64,000 nucleotides of DNA from Litomosoides sigmodontis (Eukaryota; Nematoda; Chromadorea; Rhabditida; Onchocercidae). Every line of letters starts with the position of its first letter. The stretch's first letter is position 1. A model generated the notes under the pieces. That model was not told the origin of the DNA, made no database searches, and was given only the letters and a program-made list of their open reading frames with translations. The position numbers and the translations under genes were made by a program. This document shows positions 1-11,437 of the stretch, in pieces. The stretch spans positions 703,001 through 767,000 of the forward strand of contig OY718806.1 in the NCBI GenBank assembly GCA_963070105.1, read 5' to 3'.

Positions 1-276
1 GCTTATTGTTGAAATATGTGTCAAGACCAATTGTACCATTCGATAAATGAAATTTGGATTCAAAGAGAAAGCGGAAAAGCTCCTTCGGAAGAGAAACAGA
101 ATATATTGGTGGCCATTAAAAATTAAAATGCCCAAGCTTCCCATCTGCTCAACAACCATCGACAGCCTCTTTGATCGTTTTGCTGAGGAATTCAACGTTT
201 CCATTCCAAATTTGTCTTTCTTATTTTTAAAATTTTGCAAAATGCTTGCCTTGAAATATTTTAACAAGTAATTCAT
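1..276 (-). CDS. Partial hydrophobic ORF, weakly MlaE-permease-like
   Basis: A minus-strand frame is open from an ATG at 276 to the left window edge, 92 codons with no stop and no obvious intron. The first 30 codons are basic and polar. A segment follows containing MVVEQMGSLGILIFNG and a hydrophobic, arginine-punctuated stretch (ILFLFRRSFSAFSL). This order loosely resembles the N-terminus of bacterial MlaE/YrbE lipid-ABC permeases, including those of Rickettsiales endosymbionts. That likeness is from memory of family patterns and is weak. It could be a nuclear insertion of endosymbiont DNA, an ordinary nematode exon, or a chance open frame. The C-terminal part with the diagnostic membrane segments lies outside the window, so the call cannot be settled here. 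Confidence 0.25.
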   Translation of the reverse strand, partial: MNYLLKYFKASILQNFKNKKDKFGMETLNSSAKRSKRLSMVVEQMGSLGILIFNGHQYILFLFRRSFSAFSLNPNFIYRMVQLVLTHISTIS

Positions 277-2076
277 GCAACTCTGTGCAGTGTAATATCC
301 TAACACAAATCAAATCTCTTATTTTTCAAATCATTTAAAATACCAATACAGCATATAAACCTGTTGTTTCTTTCTTTTTTTTCCATGATATATAGCAACA
401 AATAAATCCTAAACTGACTGAAGTCCCTTTTTTTCTTTTTTGAAACTAGCAATAATGCCCACTGAATTTGGAAAATAATCACCTCTTCTTTACCGTATAT
501 GATAACTACGAATACATCAGGCATATCTTGTTGTGTTACGGTTATTTAATTTTCTTCTTTTGTTATAAGCAGCAAAAAACAATATTACTGATATTGCATA
601 CATTACTCACTATATCTTATCATCGATCCTTTTTTTAATTCTTTTAAAATGTGGATGACGTGAAAAGAATGCTGCAAGAGGAATGGGATTGTAAACCAAA
701 CAGCACGGATCTCATTTTGTTAGCATAACACATTGAAATTTTACTTAAAGTTTTTTAATATGTTATAGTTAAAAATATATTTAACTGCCTTTATAATAAC
801 ACTAATAACAATAATAAGCATTGGATAATACGTTTGAAACGATGGAAATAATTTTGTGAGGACTAAAGTCATATTCCATTCATTCTCTTTCGCTATCGTT
901 TTTAGACGTCTTTATTGGAACAATATTTTTTTTTGTTTTGAAAGAGCCTGTTTGAAGCGATTTTGTCTGAGCTTTGAAAAATGAATGAGATCAGCAAAGA
1001 TACTACCGCCTCTCGAATCCAATTGAGACCAATGAAATGATTTCTTTGATTGATACTGTTGTGGTCGTTGAATGAGTTAAATTCACATTTTCGAAGTGCT
1101 TGACAAATGTTTAGGAATTGAAGCGAATTACAGCACTTTCCCCAACCAAAGAAAGCATGAAAGCATCAAAAGTTATGCAAAAACAACAATAATTAATAAT
1201 AACAATGAACAATAATTATATTGTAATAATGGGAGTAATAACAATAACATGCCAATAATAAGTGATAATAAATAAAACACTTGAACCGTCTTTATCTATC
1301 GAATTGAATCAGATTTAAACGCAAATATCTTTAATAAAATTCAAAACAAAAATTGAATGCAAAAATTTTTAATAAAATTGAAAATAATCAAATATATTTT
1401 GCCTCAATTTGACGGCAACATTATTTATCTTTCTGCAGATTAATTTCATCCCTTCTTCCTTTTCCAATCCAACAGTTTTTGTGTGCATTTAATGCAAATT
1501 TAAAAAATACATAATATCTAACATTCTCTCATAAAAATAACAGATCTTAAGTGTGACAACCATTGAGGCATATTTTATTTCAACTTCAACGATATCAATC
1601 AGAAAATTAAAAAGTAAAAAATGAACGAATAAAAAAAAAGGCGAAAAAAGTGCACATCAATTTTTTTTCATTGATTAATTGAAATTATTAATACACAGAT
1701 ATTGTGAGATTTTGAGCATTTCCTGAAAACCTGATAAATTATGAAACATAGAAAATTAAAAGGAAAAATTTCCCTGTACTTTAATAAATGGTGCGAATTT
1801 TTCTTTCTCATTAAAAATTTATCGAAATTTTCGTTGCCGCATTTTATTGTGTTGCTTGCATTGCATAGAAAGTTCAAATTATCCAACGAACAATTAAAAT
1901 TGCATGAATTTTATTTTTTTTAATAAAGCGATAATTTCTGAGAACATCTGAAGGTGGTTCTCCATGTAGAGGGTAGAGGAGTGTTGCTGTTCCATTCATT
2001 CCTTCCTCCCTTCAATCTCCCTCTTCCCACGCCTTTCATACCTTTTCCCCCAAACTTCCTCTCATTCATCCTTTCG

Positions 2077-2109
<33 letters not shown>

Positions 2110-5100
2110 TTATTTCATTGCTTCGACTATTTCAAAGTCGTTATTTGCTTAAGTACGTTGGTTTAGTAGTTATTGCACCCATCTGATTCAGTGGAAACGA
2201 CGATCTTTTCCGGTAAGCGATTTAAATGAAAGAGGGTGTTTGCTAGAGAGGACGAACCAATTTTATGTGATTTTTACGACATAGCCATAAAGATTTATAT
2301 GAATAAAGCAGCCCGTAGAAAGTGGAACTCAGTACAGACAGAGACAGACAGAGACAGACAGACAGGCACACGCACACACACACCTGCATGTTTTGACAAT
2401 TGAAGATGAGACGGTTTCATGATGAGTGAGTATTGTCAATAAAATGTTCTTAGGATACGATAGAATGGATAGGTAGGCTTCTGATATCAATCATTTGCAG
2501 TAAATTGGGACGTTGAGCGAGGCGCACCAAATTTTCAACTTTAAAAATCTCCCTAATTCATTATTGAAACGGTTAATTTTGTTAATTTTGAAAATTTTTT
2601 GAAAAAAATAATGCGACACTTTTATTAATCTAATTTGTCGCAATTTTATTCATACTTTGAGCAATATCAACTCATTCTACTTTATAGAAGAAATATATAG
2701 TCGTGCAATGAATTGATGAATTTTCATTTATAAGTAGTTATCAAGTTACTTCTTATTTCCGATTTCATCATTTAATTTTTTTGTGAACCTGTTTACAGCA
2801 ATATTTTATTGCATCCACTCGTTTATTTGCACCGTTACGGCTAGCAGATCCAATTTTAATAAATTAATTAAATTTGAAATACGTTAAAGGAATGACGTCT
2901 AGACGGATTGCAATGGAAATTGTTGTTTGAATTGCGATCCGATAGGATAACGTTGCTTCTTTAGACTATTTGAAGAAAGGTATTTTTCCTACAATTCGTC
3001 GGAATCTCTCGTAGAAAAGCTATAAAATGCTTATCCAACAAGTTTTTACTTTTCCTCCACAGATACTTTAAATGGTGCAAATCCATTTCATCCATTCGTA
3101 TTTTAATTTCGGCTCTTATAATGCAGCAACAATTTCTTCTATTTTCCAGCAACCAAATTGGATTTGCTGATAATTTGCTTTTTAAAAAAGGTGTCTCGAT
3201 TTTTTAATAGATGAAATACTGTTTGAAAGAAATACATATTTGTCGATTAAGTGGAACAGTTGGAAACAAATATCGAAATCATTTTGCAATTACAAAGTTA
3301 AATTTGAAAAATGTTTGTAAATTACCTTTTAGTGAAACATTTTTTTGAATTTTTTGATTTACGTCTTTAATTTTAACCCATTACTTACATTCATCTTATT
3401 TTTAATTTTAAAACTTTAAAAAATTTTTTCCAATTGTATTTTTATAATTCAATTATGAATTGGTGCCGCCACCATCGCACGTGTCCATAACATGGTGCAA
3501 ACTGTAAAAATGCCGCCTATAAATTTAATTCTTGTAAAACTTTGCATTATTATTGTTCTCTCTCATACATTATACAGTTTGTATTTCATACTTTCAAAAC
3601 TAAAAATCTTTGCTATTTTACTAATTATTTTCAGAAATATAAGATACTAGCAAAAAAAAGCACAGATAAGCTTAGTAATTGCAACTAAAAGGTGTTGTAG
3701 GATGATAAAAATAGCATGGATCATATACATCGTGTACATTTTAAGATTTACGTCAAACTACCGTAATTCTCAGTGCACAGAAGAAATTAGGATTGATAGT
3801 AGCAGATGTTTCGATTTCCATCTTTTTAAGCTCGTACTTCAGAAAGATCAAAATGATACTTTCACCTTAATAAAATTACTGCATCCAATATAACTTGATA
3901 TAGTTTTACCTATTAGTCTCCTCTGTCTACAGTAGCTAACCTGATCACATTACAATTGTCATTCTGTCATTGCTTAAATGAACAGCAACTATCAAGTTTA
4001 ACCACTTTTGTCTGGTATTTTATTTTATAAAATCTCACAAACAAATTTTTGGCAATGTCGATTTTCAAGAAATATGCTGTCATCCGTAATTTGTGTCCTT
4101 TCATTATTTCGCTGTAATTTTCTTATTATTTTCCTTTTAAGATGCTAAAACGTTCACTAACATCGCTGTTTGAAAATTTTTCAGTTCTCCTCCTCCTTTA
4201 AATCATTGATTACCGTAATAAAATTACAGTATAAATGCTGTAATTGATAAAAATCATCATAATACTAACACTTTTTTCCTCTGCGATAGATGAGCTGTCA
4301 CATAGGAATCGTCTAAATAATTGTTGAAAAAATAAGCTTGTATTTTTCAACAAATTATTTTGTTTAAATATCTTCATCGTTCCCTTTATATCTTCCTCTT
4401 TCTATGTTCATCGTTCATCTTCCTCTTTCTTCATCTTCCTCTTTCTATCTTCATCGTTCTCTCCCTCTGTGAATAATTGCAATGAATGTAATACGAATAC
4501 AAATACGTATGAATTAAAATTTTTTTAGGAACATTGTTACAGTAATTTCTGCTTTTCTGTCCATATTACTGCAGTTGCACTGGTGCTTACAACGACTTCC
4601 ATCTGTTGCTACTCGCTCGATTGGAGGATAAAACAGGGGGAGGAGGAGGAGGAGGAATAGGTTTGAAAAGTGACAAAGGAGGAAATAGGACGGAGTATTA
4701 TCGACCTGCCACCAACCCACCACACTTATTGGTGACGGTTCATTTAAACGAGAAAAGGGCAATAAATGTAAATGAGCCGCATTCTGGTGGCGTTAACAGT
4801 CCAAAGTAGTCGTTCAGTAACCTTCCTAGGCGTCAACCACTAACAGAGAGATATCCAATCCAAACACTCATTCCTTCACCTCTTCAATCCCTTGATCGTC
4901 CACGTTTAGTTCTCCGCTAACAAGCAACAATCAGAGGAGAGAAAGAGGAGGAAGTGAGTGATCGGGAAGGAAAGGAAAAGAAAGCTAAATTCAATTACTC
5001 ATTCATTCAAAGCTGTAAAGTCTGCCAACTTGGAGCAAACTCTCCCGAATATTCGCATTCTTATGGCCTTCTGAACCGAACTATTAAATACGCCTATTTC

Positions 5101-5352
5101 ATCTTATTTAACCTCTATTACTTACCAAGTAATTGCTTAATTAGTACAACGAACTAACTAACATTGAAATTTACTGAATTTCAACAAAATTCAAAGAAGA
5201 AAAAAGAATTTTTTAAAAGAAAATCTGTGATATTGACGAGAGAGAAAGAAAATTAATTCGTTTGTCGGGTCAATGATGATAACGATGTACAAAGCTAACG
5301 GAACATTTTTACGAGCTGATATTGCTGATCTCTGTTGAAGGGATTAAAAATA
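277..5352. other. Intergenic, upstream of Wnt gene
   Basis: No exon chain is recognisable in this 5 kb of AT-rich DNA on either strand. It holds a TTC/CTC-rich tract with a (TC)n run near 2082-2110, an AGACAG/CACA tract near 2335-2384, and a (GGA)n tract near 4635-4660. An ORF at 3702-3893 starts with a hydrophobic segment, but has no family match and no supporting splice context. The last kilobase presumably carries the Wnt promoter; no specific site could be identified. Confidence 0.5.
2082..2110. repeat. (TC)n microsatellite
   Basis: A run of TC dinucleotides within a longer C/T-rich stretch. It is non-coding, and the small ORF over it is a composition artefact. Confidence 0.8.
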
Positions 5353-8300
5353 ATGCATTCTACGATACTTCTTTATTATCACTGCTTAACAGCTATCACC
5401 ATCTTTCTGAATATCGCATCAGCTCAGCATTATAATTGGTTGTATGTTACTTCTTCTTTATTTTAAATCCATCAGATGTGACGGAAGCATTAGTAGGAGT
5501 ATTAATCAATAGGTTAAACTTTATATGAAAAAATTTAACCAGTTTGTTTCGAAGCAAAAATGATTCTTCTGTTTTTACACTGCACATCGTCATTTCATTG
5601 TTATACAGCCATTTAATTGAGGTTAATTTTCATCAAAAAACTTTAGTAAGGAATTGTAATTAATTAATGAGCAAAAGCATTATTGCAAAACAGTACAGAT
5701 CGCTTGCACTATCATCAACAGCACAGTATTCGCCGGCATTTCATGCAGCGTCCGACTACGACAAGCAGCAATACCGAATACTGTGTGAGCGACTGTTGGG
5801 CTTAAATCCAGCCCAAATAAGCATTTGTCAACAGGTAATGACTGAGGGCAAGTGAAAGTGAAGTCGAAATAATGTAGCAATAAGTTTACGTTTGTAAGAG
5901 TAGTTGTCGAGAATAGGAGAATTTCAATGAGTAATGTAAAATATATAATGAATGAATTTGAAATTTGGCTTAAAGAGTTTTACTGATCAGAAGAATTCTA
6001 GCATATTTAATTTGAGTTGCAAAGTTTATTCCTCCACTAAGGGAATTATTTGTGAGGTGAAGTCACAAATTCAACGTGGGAATTCATCGTCGATCAATGA
6101 ATATAGCAAAGGCTAGGACACAATGTGCTAGCTACCTCCCTTAGGATTATCCAATTTCTTCCTCAAAATTTGGCCTCATTTCCAAAACGTTAAGCAATAA
6201 TTCTTCGCTTGTAATTTTTGCTTGTTTCCTTTCTTACTAATTGGCGAGACATAGCTAGAAGTGGAAATCTAACTTTTCCATGTTAAAAATTGCCATAAAT
6301 TGGAAGTAATTTAAAGAAATACTGCCTACGAGTTATTTTTTTAACAGATCTCCTGATATTATTGATTATCCTTTTTTTGTAGACTGTGAAATTGCAAAAG
6401 TAAGAGATTGATTTTTCTGATAAATAATCTTAATTATAAATTTTCAATTTTCTTTTAAAGCATCCATTTGCAATTCCATCGATTGGACGTGGTGCGAGGG
6501 ATTCAGTAGTAGAATGTCAAGCACAATTTAAGTTTGAAAGGTTTCATCTTTCCGTTTTTCTAAAATAATTTTGTAAATTGGAGAAAAAAAACAGAATGCA
6601 TTGCGGCAATAACTATTTTAACTCTCGCATGTTAACCAATTCCCTTGCAATTTGCTTTTACTTCTCTTATTATCGATCATGTTATTGAATGTTTGAAGTT
6701 TTAATAAATAACATATAATTTAACATACTACTATTGTAGTTGTGTAAATGTAAATTCATCTTTAAAATTGAGCATTAATTGCGCTATGCTTAATAACTTT
6801 GCAAATTTTAGAAATTTGACAGGTTTTGATTTGGTAAAAAAGCATTTGCAGGGTGAGAAAACACTTTGTAAAAGTGAATGATCAGTAAGAATCAAATATT
6901 TCAAAATATTTAATTAATTTCATAAGCATTTCTACAGAAGAAAATGATGAAATAAGTTAAATGACAAAGATTCCAGATGGAACTGTTCGGAAAGGATAAG
7001 TAAGCATTCGAATGTAACAGCAAATGGTTTTCAGGATTTGCTAGGACAAACACTTCGAGCTGGTACGTGCGGCTGAAAAATGAATTTTTCCCTGACTTAG
7101 TTTCTAGTTACAATAAATTTAAAATAATTTTCACCCTAAATAGTTTTTCTTTTTCAATGATAAATTTAAATTTAAAAAAAGAATGTTTTTTTGCCTTTTT
7201 GCATGACAGGAAATAGAGAGACGGCGTTTATCTCAGCCGTTGCAAGCGCCGGTATTGTACACGCAATCACGAAAGGATGCAGTGCCGGTAATTTAACAGA
7301 GTGCGGTTGTGACAGTCAACCAGGTGGACAACGATACACAGATTTGGTTTACTTTCTTCCTTTTTTTTCCTCAAAGTTCAATTCAATACCTCAATGTGTT
7401 CCACAAGTGCTGCATGTGCTATTGTCAAGAATTATCAGCATTACGTAACTGTTTACTTTTAGTAACTAAAAATATTTAATATATTTTGATATTGAAATTG
7501 AAAATGAAAAATTTTATCTTATGGTACAGTATCCATTAAAGCGAGATCGTAAGTTTTCCTATCACTTATTTGCCTCTTTTTTTTTCCTCTAACGCATAAA
7601 AGGAGAAATGGAAAAAGTTCGGATTGTTGCAGTGGATGTTCCGAGTGCATTAAAACTCAGGTACTGTAGGATGAGCGTGTTGATTTTCTTAAAGTTTAAT
7701 TAATATTAATTTAATTAGTTTGATTTGAGTTTTAGTGCTCTTTTTTAAGTGTTATAATATCGAAATGGAAATTTTAGGATCATGCAAGTGCAATAGGACG
7801 AGAAAAATTTTCATGGGGCGGTTGTTCGGATAATTCTAAATATGGCGTCCATTTTGCCAAGCAATTTCTGGATCGTTTTGAACGAGAACAGTACGAGAAA
7901 GATCGCGATATAAGACATCTAATGAATCTCCATAATAATTTTGTTGGTCGTGAAGTGCGTTCAATTACTTTTTACAAAATGCAAATTAAATTTACATCAA
8001 CGATTTATTGATTTTTCCTGTAATTTGTAGAAGTTCGAGTTGTAGTGAATCTGGGAAAAATTATTTTAGGCAATTGTTCAAAATATGCGTAAACAATGCC
8101 GATGTCATGGTGTCAGCGGTTCATGCGAGTTTAAAACTTGCTGGTTACAAATGCCCAGATTTGCAGAAATTGGTGAAATGCTAAAACAACGTTATAATCA
8201 TTTTGCCGTTCAGGTATTCCTTTACCATTTGCACGTCCGCATATTCGCGTTTAAACGATTTATGAAATGAACACCGAAATTACACCATTATTTTCTCATC

Positions 8301-9367
8301 ACTGATAAAGCGACCACACTTGAAATATTAATAATTTTCAAATGACAAAAATAATGGAATTATTAACTTTTGAAGAGCAATGTTTTGAAGCGAAACTTTT
8401 GGAATGCATAAAATATAAACAGGAGCATTATGAAGCATCATTAGTTTCATAAGAGAAGGAAGAAATGAATATATTTGTCTAAATAAAGATGACAAATATT
8501 ACTAAGTTTTAAAAAGAGTTGAATTTCATCGAACTGTGAAAATATCACACCATCACTTCAGCAAAAGGAGAAGAAAAACCGAAATAAAGGGAAAATATTT
8601 TACTTATTTCTTTGAAAATTTCACTGAATTAATTCTATGTGTGCAGTTCAAGTTAAGAATGAAAAATTTTGTGTACATATGCAATCTTTTTTTAATAGTA
8701 AGTGCTAGTCTAGAAAAATTAAATTTGAAATTGAGTATTGGAATTAAAGGTAGCGAAAAGGGCAAAAAAACGTTTACGAAGGAAAGAACGTTCGGAAAGA
8801 AAGAAACCGTTACGTGGAAATGAAATCGCTTATATTAACAAATCACCAAATTATTGTGAACGCAATGATGCTGAAGGTAAATTCCTTTGAATAATACAAA
8901 ATTTTGGAATTTTGCAAATTTCTAGCAAATAAAATTTTTTACATTAGCAATAATGAAATACTTGTAAAATTTCAATAAACTACTCATACTTTGTGTAATT
9001 GATAATAAATTTTAGGTTTAGATTTTTTTAAGCAAAAAATTTCAAGTTTTTCTTTGTTACCTAGCAAATAAGAAATTTTAATTTGATAGGAATGATTGAA
9101 GGAGGAATTAATGCTAATGCTTGCTAGTGCTTAAGTAATTATAACAATTTCATGAAGTAGACGTTTCCAGGTATCCTTGGCACGCATGGTAGAGAATGCA
9201 ATCAATCATCGCTTAATTCTGATAGCTGCGACCTGCTGTGCTGCGGTCGCGGCTACAATACAAAAGAGGAAATACGTACGGTGCAGTGTCATTGCAAATT
9301 TGTTTGGTGCTGTTCCGTGAAATGCAAGACGTGCACGGAGAAAGTTCTTGTTCATACATGCAAATAG
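5353..9367 (+). CDS. Wnt ligand (Wnt-4/16 / EGL-20-like), nine exons, complete
   Basis: Secreted lipid-modified Wnt signal, acting through Frizzled receptors. Exons by splice phase: 5353-5441, 5699-5834, 6461-6540, 6977-7062, 7210-7346, 7778-7954, 8070-8213, 8750-8876, 9171-9367. These total 1173 nt, 390 aa with a TAG stop. Residues 1-25 form a signal peptide ending SAQ. Family landmarks in order are [62 protein letters not shown] and a C-terminal cysteine block ([16 protein letters not shown]) ending HTCK. Ser251 of HGVSGSC is the palmitoleoylation site known for Wnts. The basic linker before NKSPNYC is like WNT16, and the length is close to C. elegans EGL-20. Orthology to a particular worm Wnt was not tested. 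The exon 2 start follows the second of two close AGs because only that one keeps phase. Confidence 0.95.
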
Positions 9368-10205
9368 AATAATTATTGCACATTTTTGTTCATGCACTAT
9401 TTTTGCTTTAAATATTTTTTTTCTAGCCTTTCTAGAATTAAAAATATATGGATATTACTGTTGGAAGCTTTTACGTAAAGCAAGCAATGAACTATTTCAA
9501 TTATATCTGCTAATAGATTATCATAAAAAATTGATTGATGACGTAAATAACGAACGCTTAGTAGAATTCATTAATTGCATATATTATGGCTACATCATTT
9601 TGGTCATCATTATTTTAGGCCTTCTTCATCTGCCTAATGTCCATGGCAAATAACTTCCTTTAGATTACATCTAAAGAGTTTTCTGGAAGCATCTTGTATG
9701 AAAATGCAGTGCGAGAAAGTGAAATGAATATTGTTACGCTTGATTATGTCGCATTGAAATCCAGTAATAACATCTATTTTCAGCTTTTGTACTATCCTTA
9801 AATTCCGTTAACAATTTGTTTGAAGTGTGTATGTATGTATGTGTGTGTGCGTGTGTTATGAAGAGAAGTGATTTGAAAATTGATGAAATTATTTTCTCGC
9901 AAATGCAAAAGTGATGCAATGAATCAGTGCTGGAAGTGTTTGTCAAATTATGCAATTAATATTCAATTATTTTTTCTTTTTCTTTTGACATTTTAAAATT
10001 TCCAATTCTTTTAGTGCTATTGGAACACTACTTCTCTACTTCTTATTTTCCCCTTTTTCACCGTTTTCCTCTTTTCTTCTTCGAATTTATCCTAACTGAA
10101 TTTCAACACAATTTACGCCCATCAAGTGACAGTGCTTATTTTGTTAGCAAAAACGAAAAGGCAAGCAGAAATAAACAAATGAATGATTTTTTTTTTGTGG
10201 CGTAA
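9368..10205. other. Wnt 3' flank, convergent intergenic
   Basis: AT-rich sequence between the Wnt stop and the next minus-strand exon. A 101-codon plus-strand ORF (9348-9653) overlaps the Wnt stop and has biased hydrophobic composition typical of untranslated sequence. There is a short TATG/TGTG tract near 9829-9857. No further gene is seen. Confidence 0.5.
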
Positions 10206-10325
10206 TTAAATGTTAAGGAATTGTACAGTTAGGTATCCTAAAACAATTCCGAAAAGCGCTCCGATCCAGGCTTTCTCATCTCTCCTCTGCTTTTCCAAAG
10301 CAACAACAACAATGCCGATGAATAA
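10206..10325 (-). CDS. Terminal exon of a small membrane protein (unrecognised)
   Basis: Following a clean acceptor (CTCAGTGCAG) this minus-strand exon reads 39 codons to a TAA. It encodes two hydrophobic helices separated by a charged loop: LFIGIVVVALEKQRRDEKAW, then IGALFGIVLGYLTVQFLNI at the very C-terminus. The pattern (helix, basic/acidic loop, helix, stop) looks like a tail of a small integral membrane protein. I do not recognise the family. A possible first exon lies near 10920 (a short ATG frame ending at a GT), but its phase does not join directly to this exon, so a middle exon would be needed. Confidence 0.4.
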   Translation of the reverse strand, partial: LFIGIVVVALEKQRRDEKAWIGALFGIVLGYLTVQFLNI

Positions 10326-11437
10326 CTGCACTGAGAGCAAAATTCGATGTTTCTTTAATATCAATGCTGAAATTTATTATTTAAGATATCATTTCCTCGT
10401 GCAAGTAAAGCGTTTGCATAAGATTTAAAAAATCTGTGAAAATTAGATGAAAATCAAATGTAAGATGCAGTTAAAATAATGTAAAAAAGGTTGAAAATTT
10501 TGAAAATTGCAAAAAAGATGAGAACTGAGAATAGCTACAAAACTTTCACTAACCATATTTCATGCAAATATTATTTTATGTTTTGAAATGGGAAATTTTT
10601 CATGTCCCAAATAAGTAATCCTCAAAAACTTTCGCGTTCCTCTTAAGAAAAATCAACAAAAACTTTTTAAAGTCAAAAAATTGACACACAAAAAAGATCA
10701 GGATGATAAATTATGTCTTTCATTAGTACATTTTCTTCTTTTTAAAATTTTAGAAAGAATTCAAAAATGAGCAGTGCTCGATTTCACTAAAAAACGTCTG
10801 CTTTACACTTAAATGCATGAGCGATGATGCTGAAGTGAATTTATCATTACGTCCGTCCCTATTCACTTCTCACGCTACCTTTTGCATTGATGTGTTTACC
10901 ACCTGTGTTTACGGCTGTCATGTCGTACGCGAGAGAAATTATGTCTTTTACAGCTTAGCATTTTCAATTTCCTATGCCAGAGGTTGTTGATGATCTGATC
11001 GACAGTCTTTGAGTTTCCAAAATTAAGTGGTTAATGGACAGTTTCGATAACATCTGACTCATACAGTAAATTCGCTGGAAAGGTTGTAGAAGGTTGTGAA
11101 TTTCAATTAAAAACATTTAAATTCACTTGTGCACATTTTATTGTGTAACTCCGGATGCAGTGAAAGATAAGGAAATGATGTTAATAAAAATAAAATAAAT
11201 TTTATTGCTGCATCAATGATCAATAAATCTTTATTGCTGCTGAATGTCAATTGTACTTCTTCGGAATAAATTACAAAAATTAGGTCATTACCTTTTCTTG
11301 TTTTTCATTTATATAAAATTTGTTCTGAAAAATGGCAGCTTAAATTTCTGCCTTATCATACACATACAACATTTCCCACTTAAAATTTCAGCAGCAACAA
11401 CGACAACAACAAGAACAACAATGAAAATTGAATTTTG

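Noticed and set aside
3702..3893. 63-codon ORF with hydrophobic start as a small secreted protein
   Set aside because: No splice or homology support; composition matches random AT-rich ORFs in the same interval.
7600..7661. Possible extra Wnt exon with many cysteines between exons 5 and 6
   Set aside because: Exons 5 and 6 already join in phase 0 and give a normal Wnt sequence. The segment's length from the usable acceptors is not a multiple of three or brings a stop.
9348..9653. 101-codon plus ORF after the Wnt gene
   Set aside because: It overlaps the Wnt stop in another frame and has hydrophobic, AT-driven composition. It is most likely 3' UTR.
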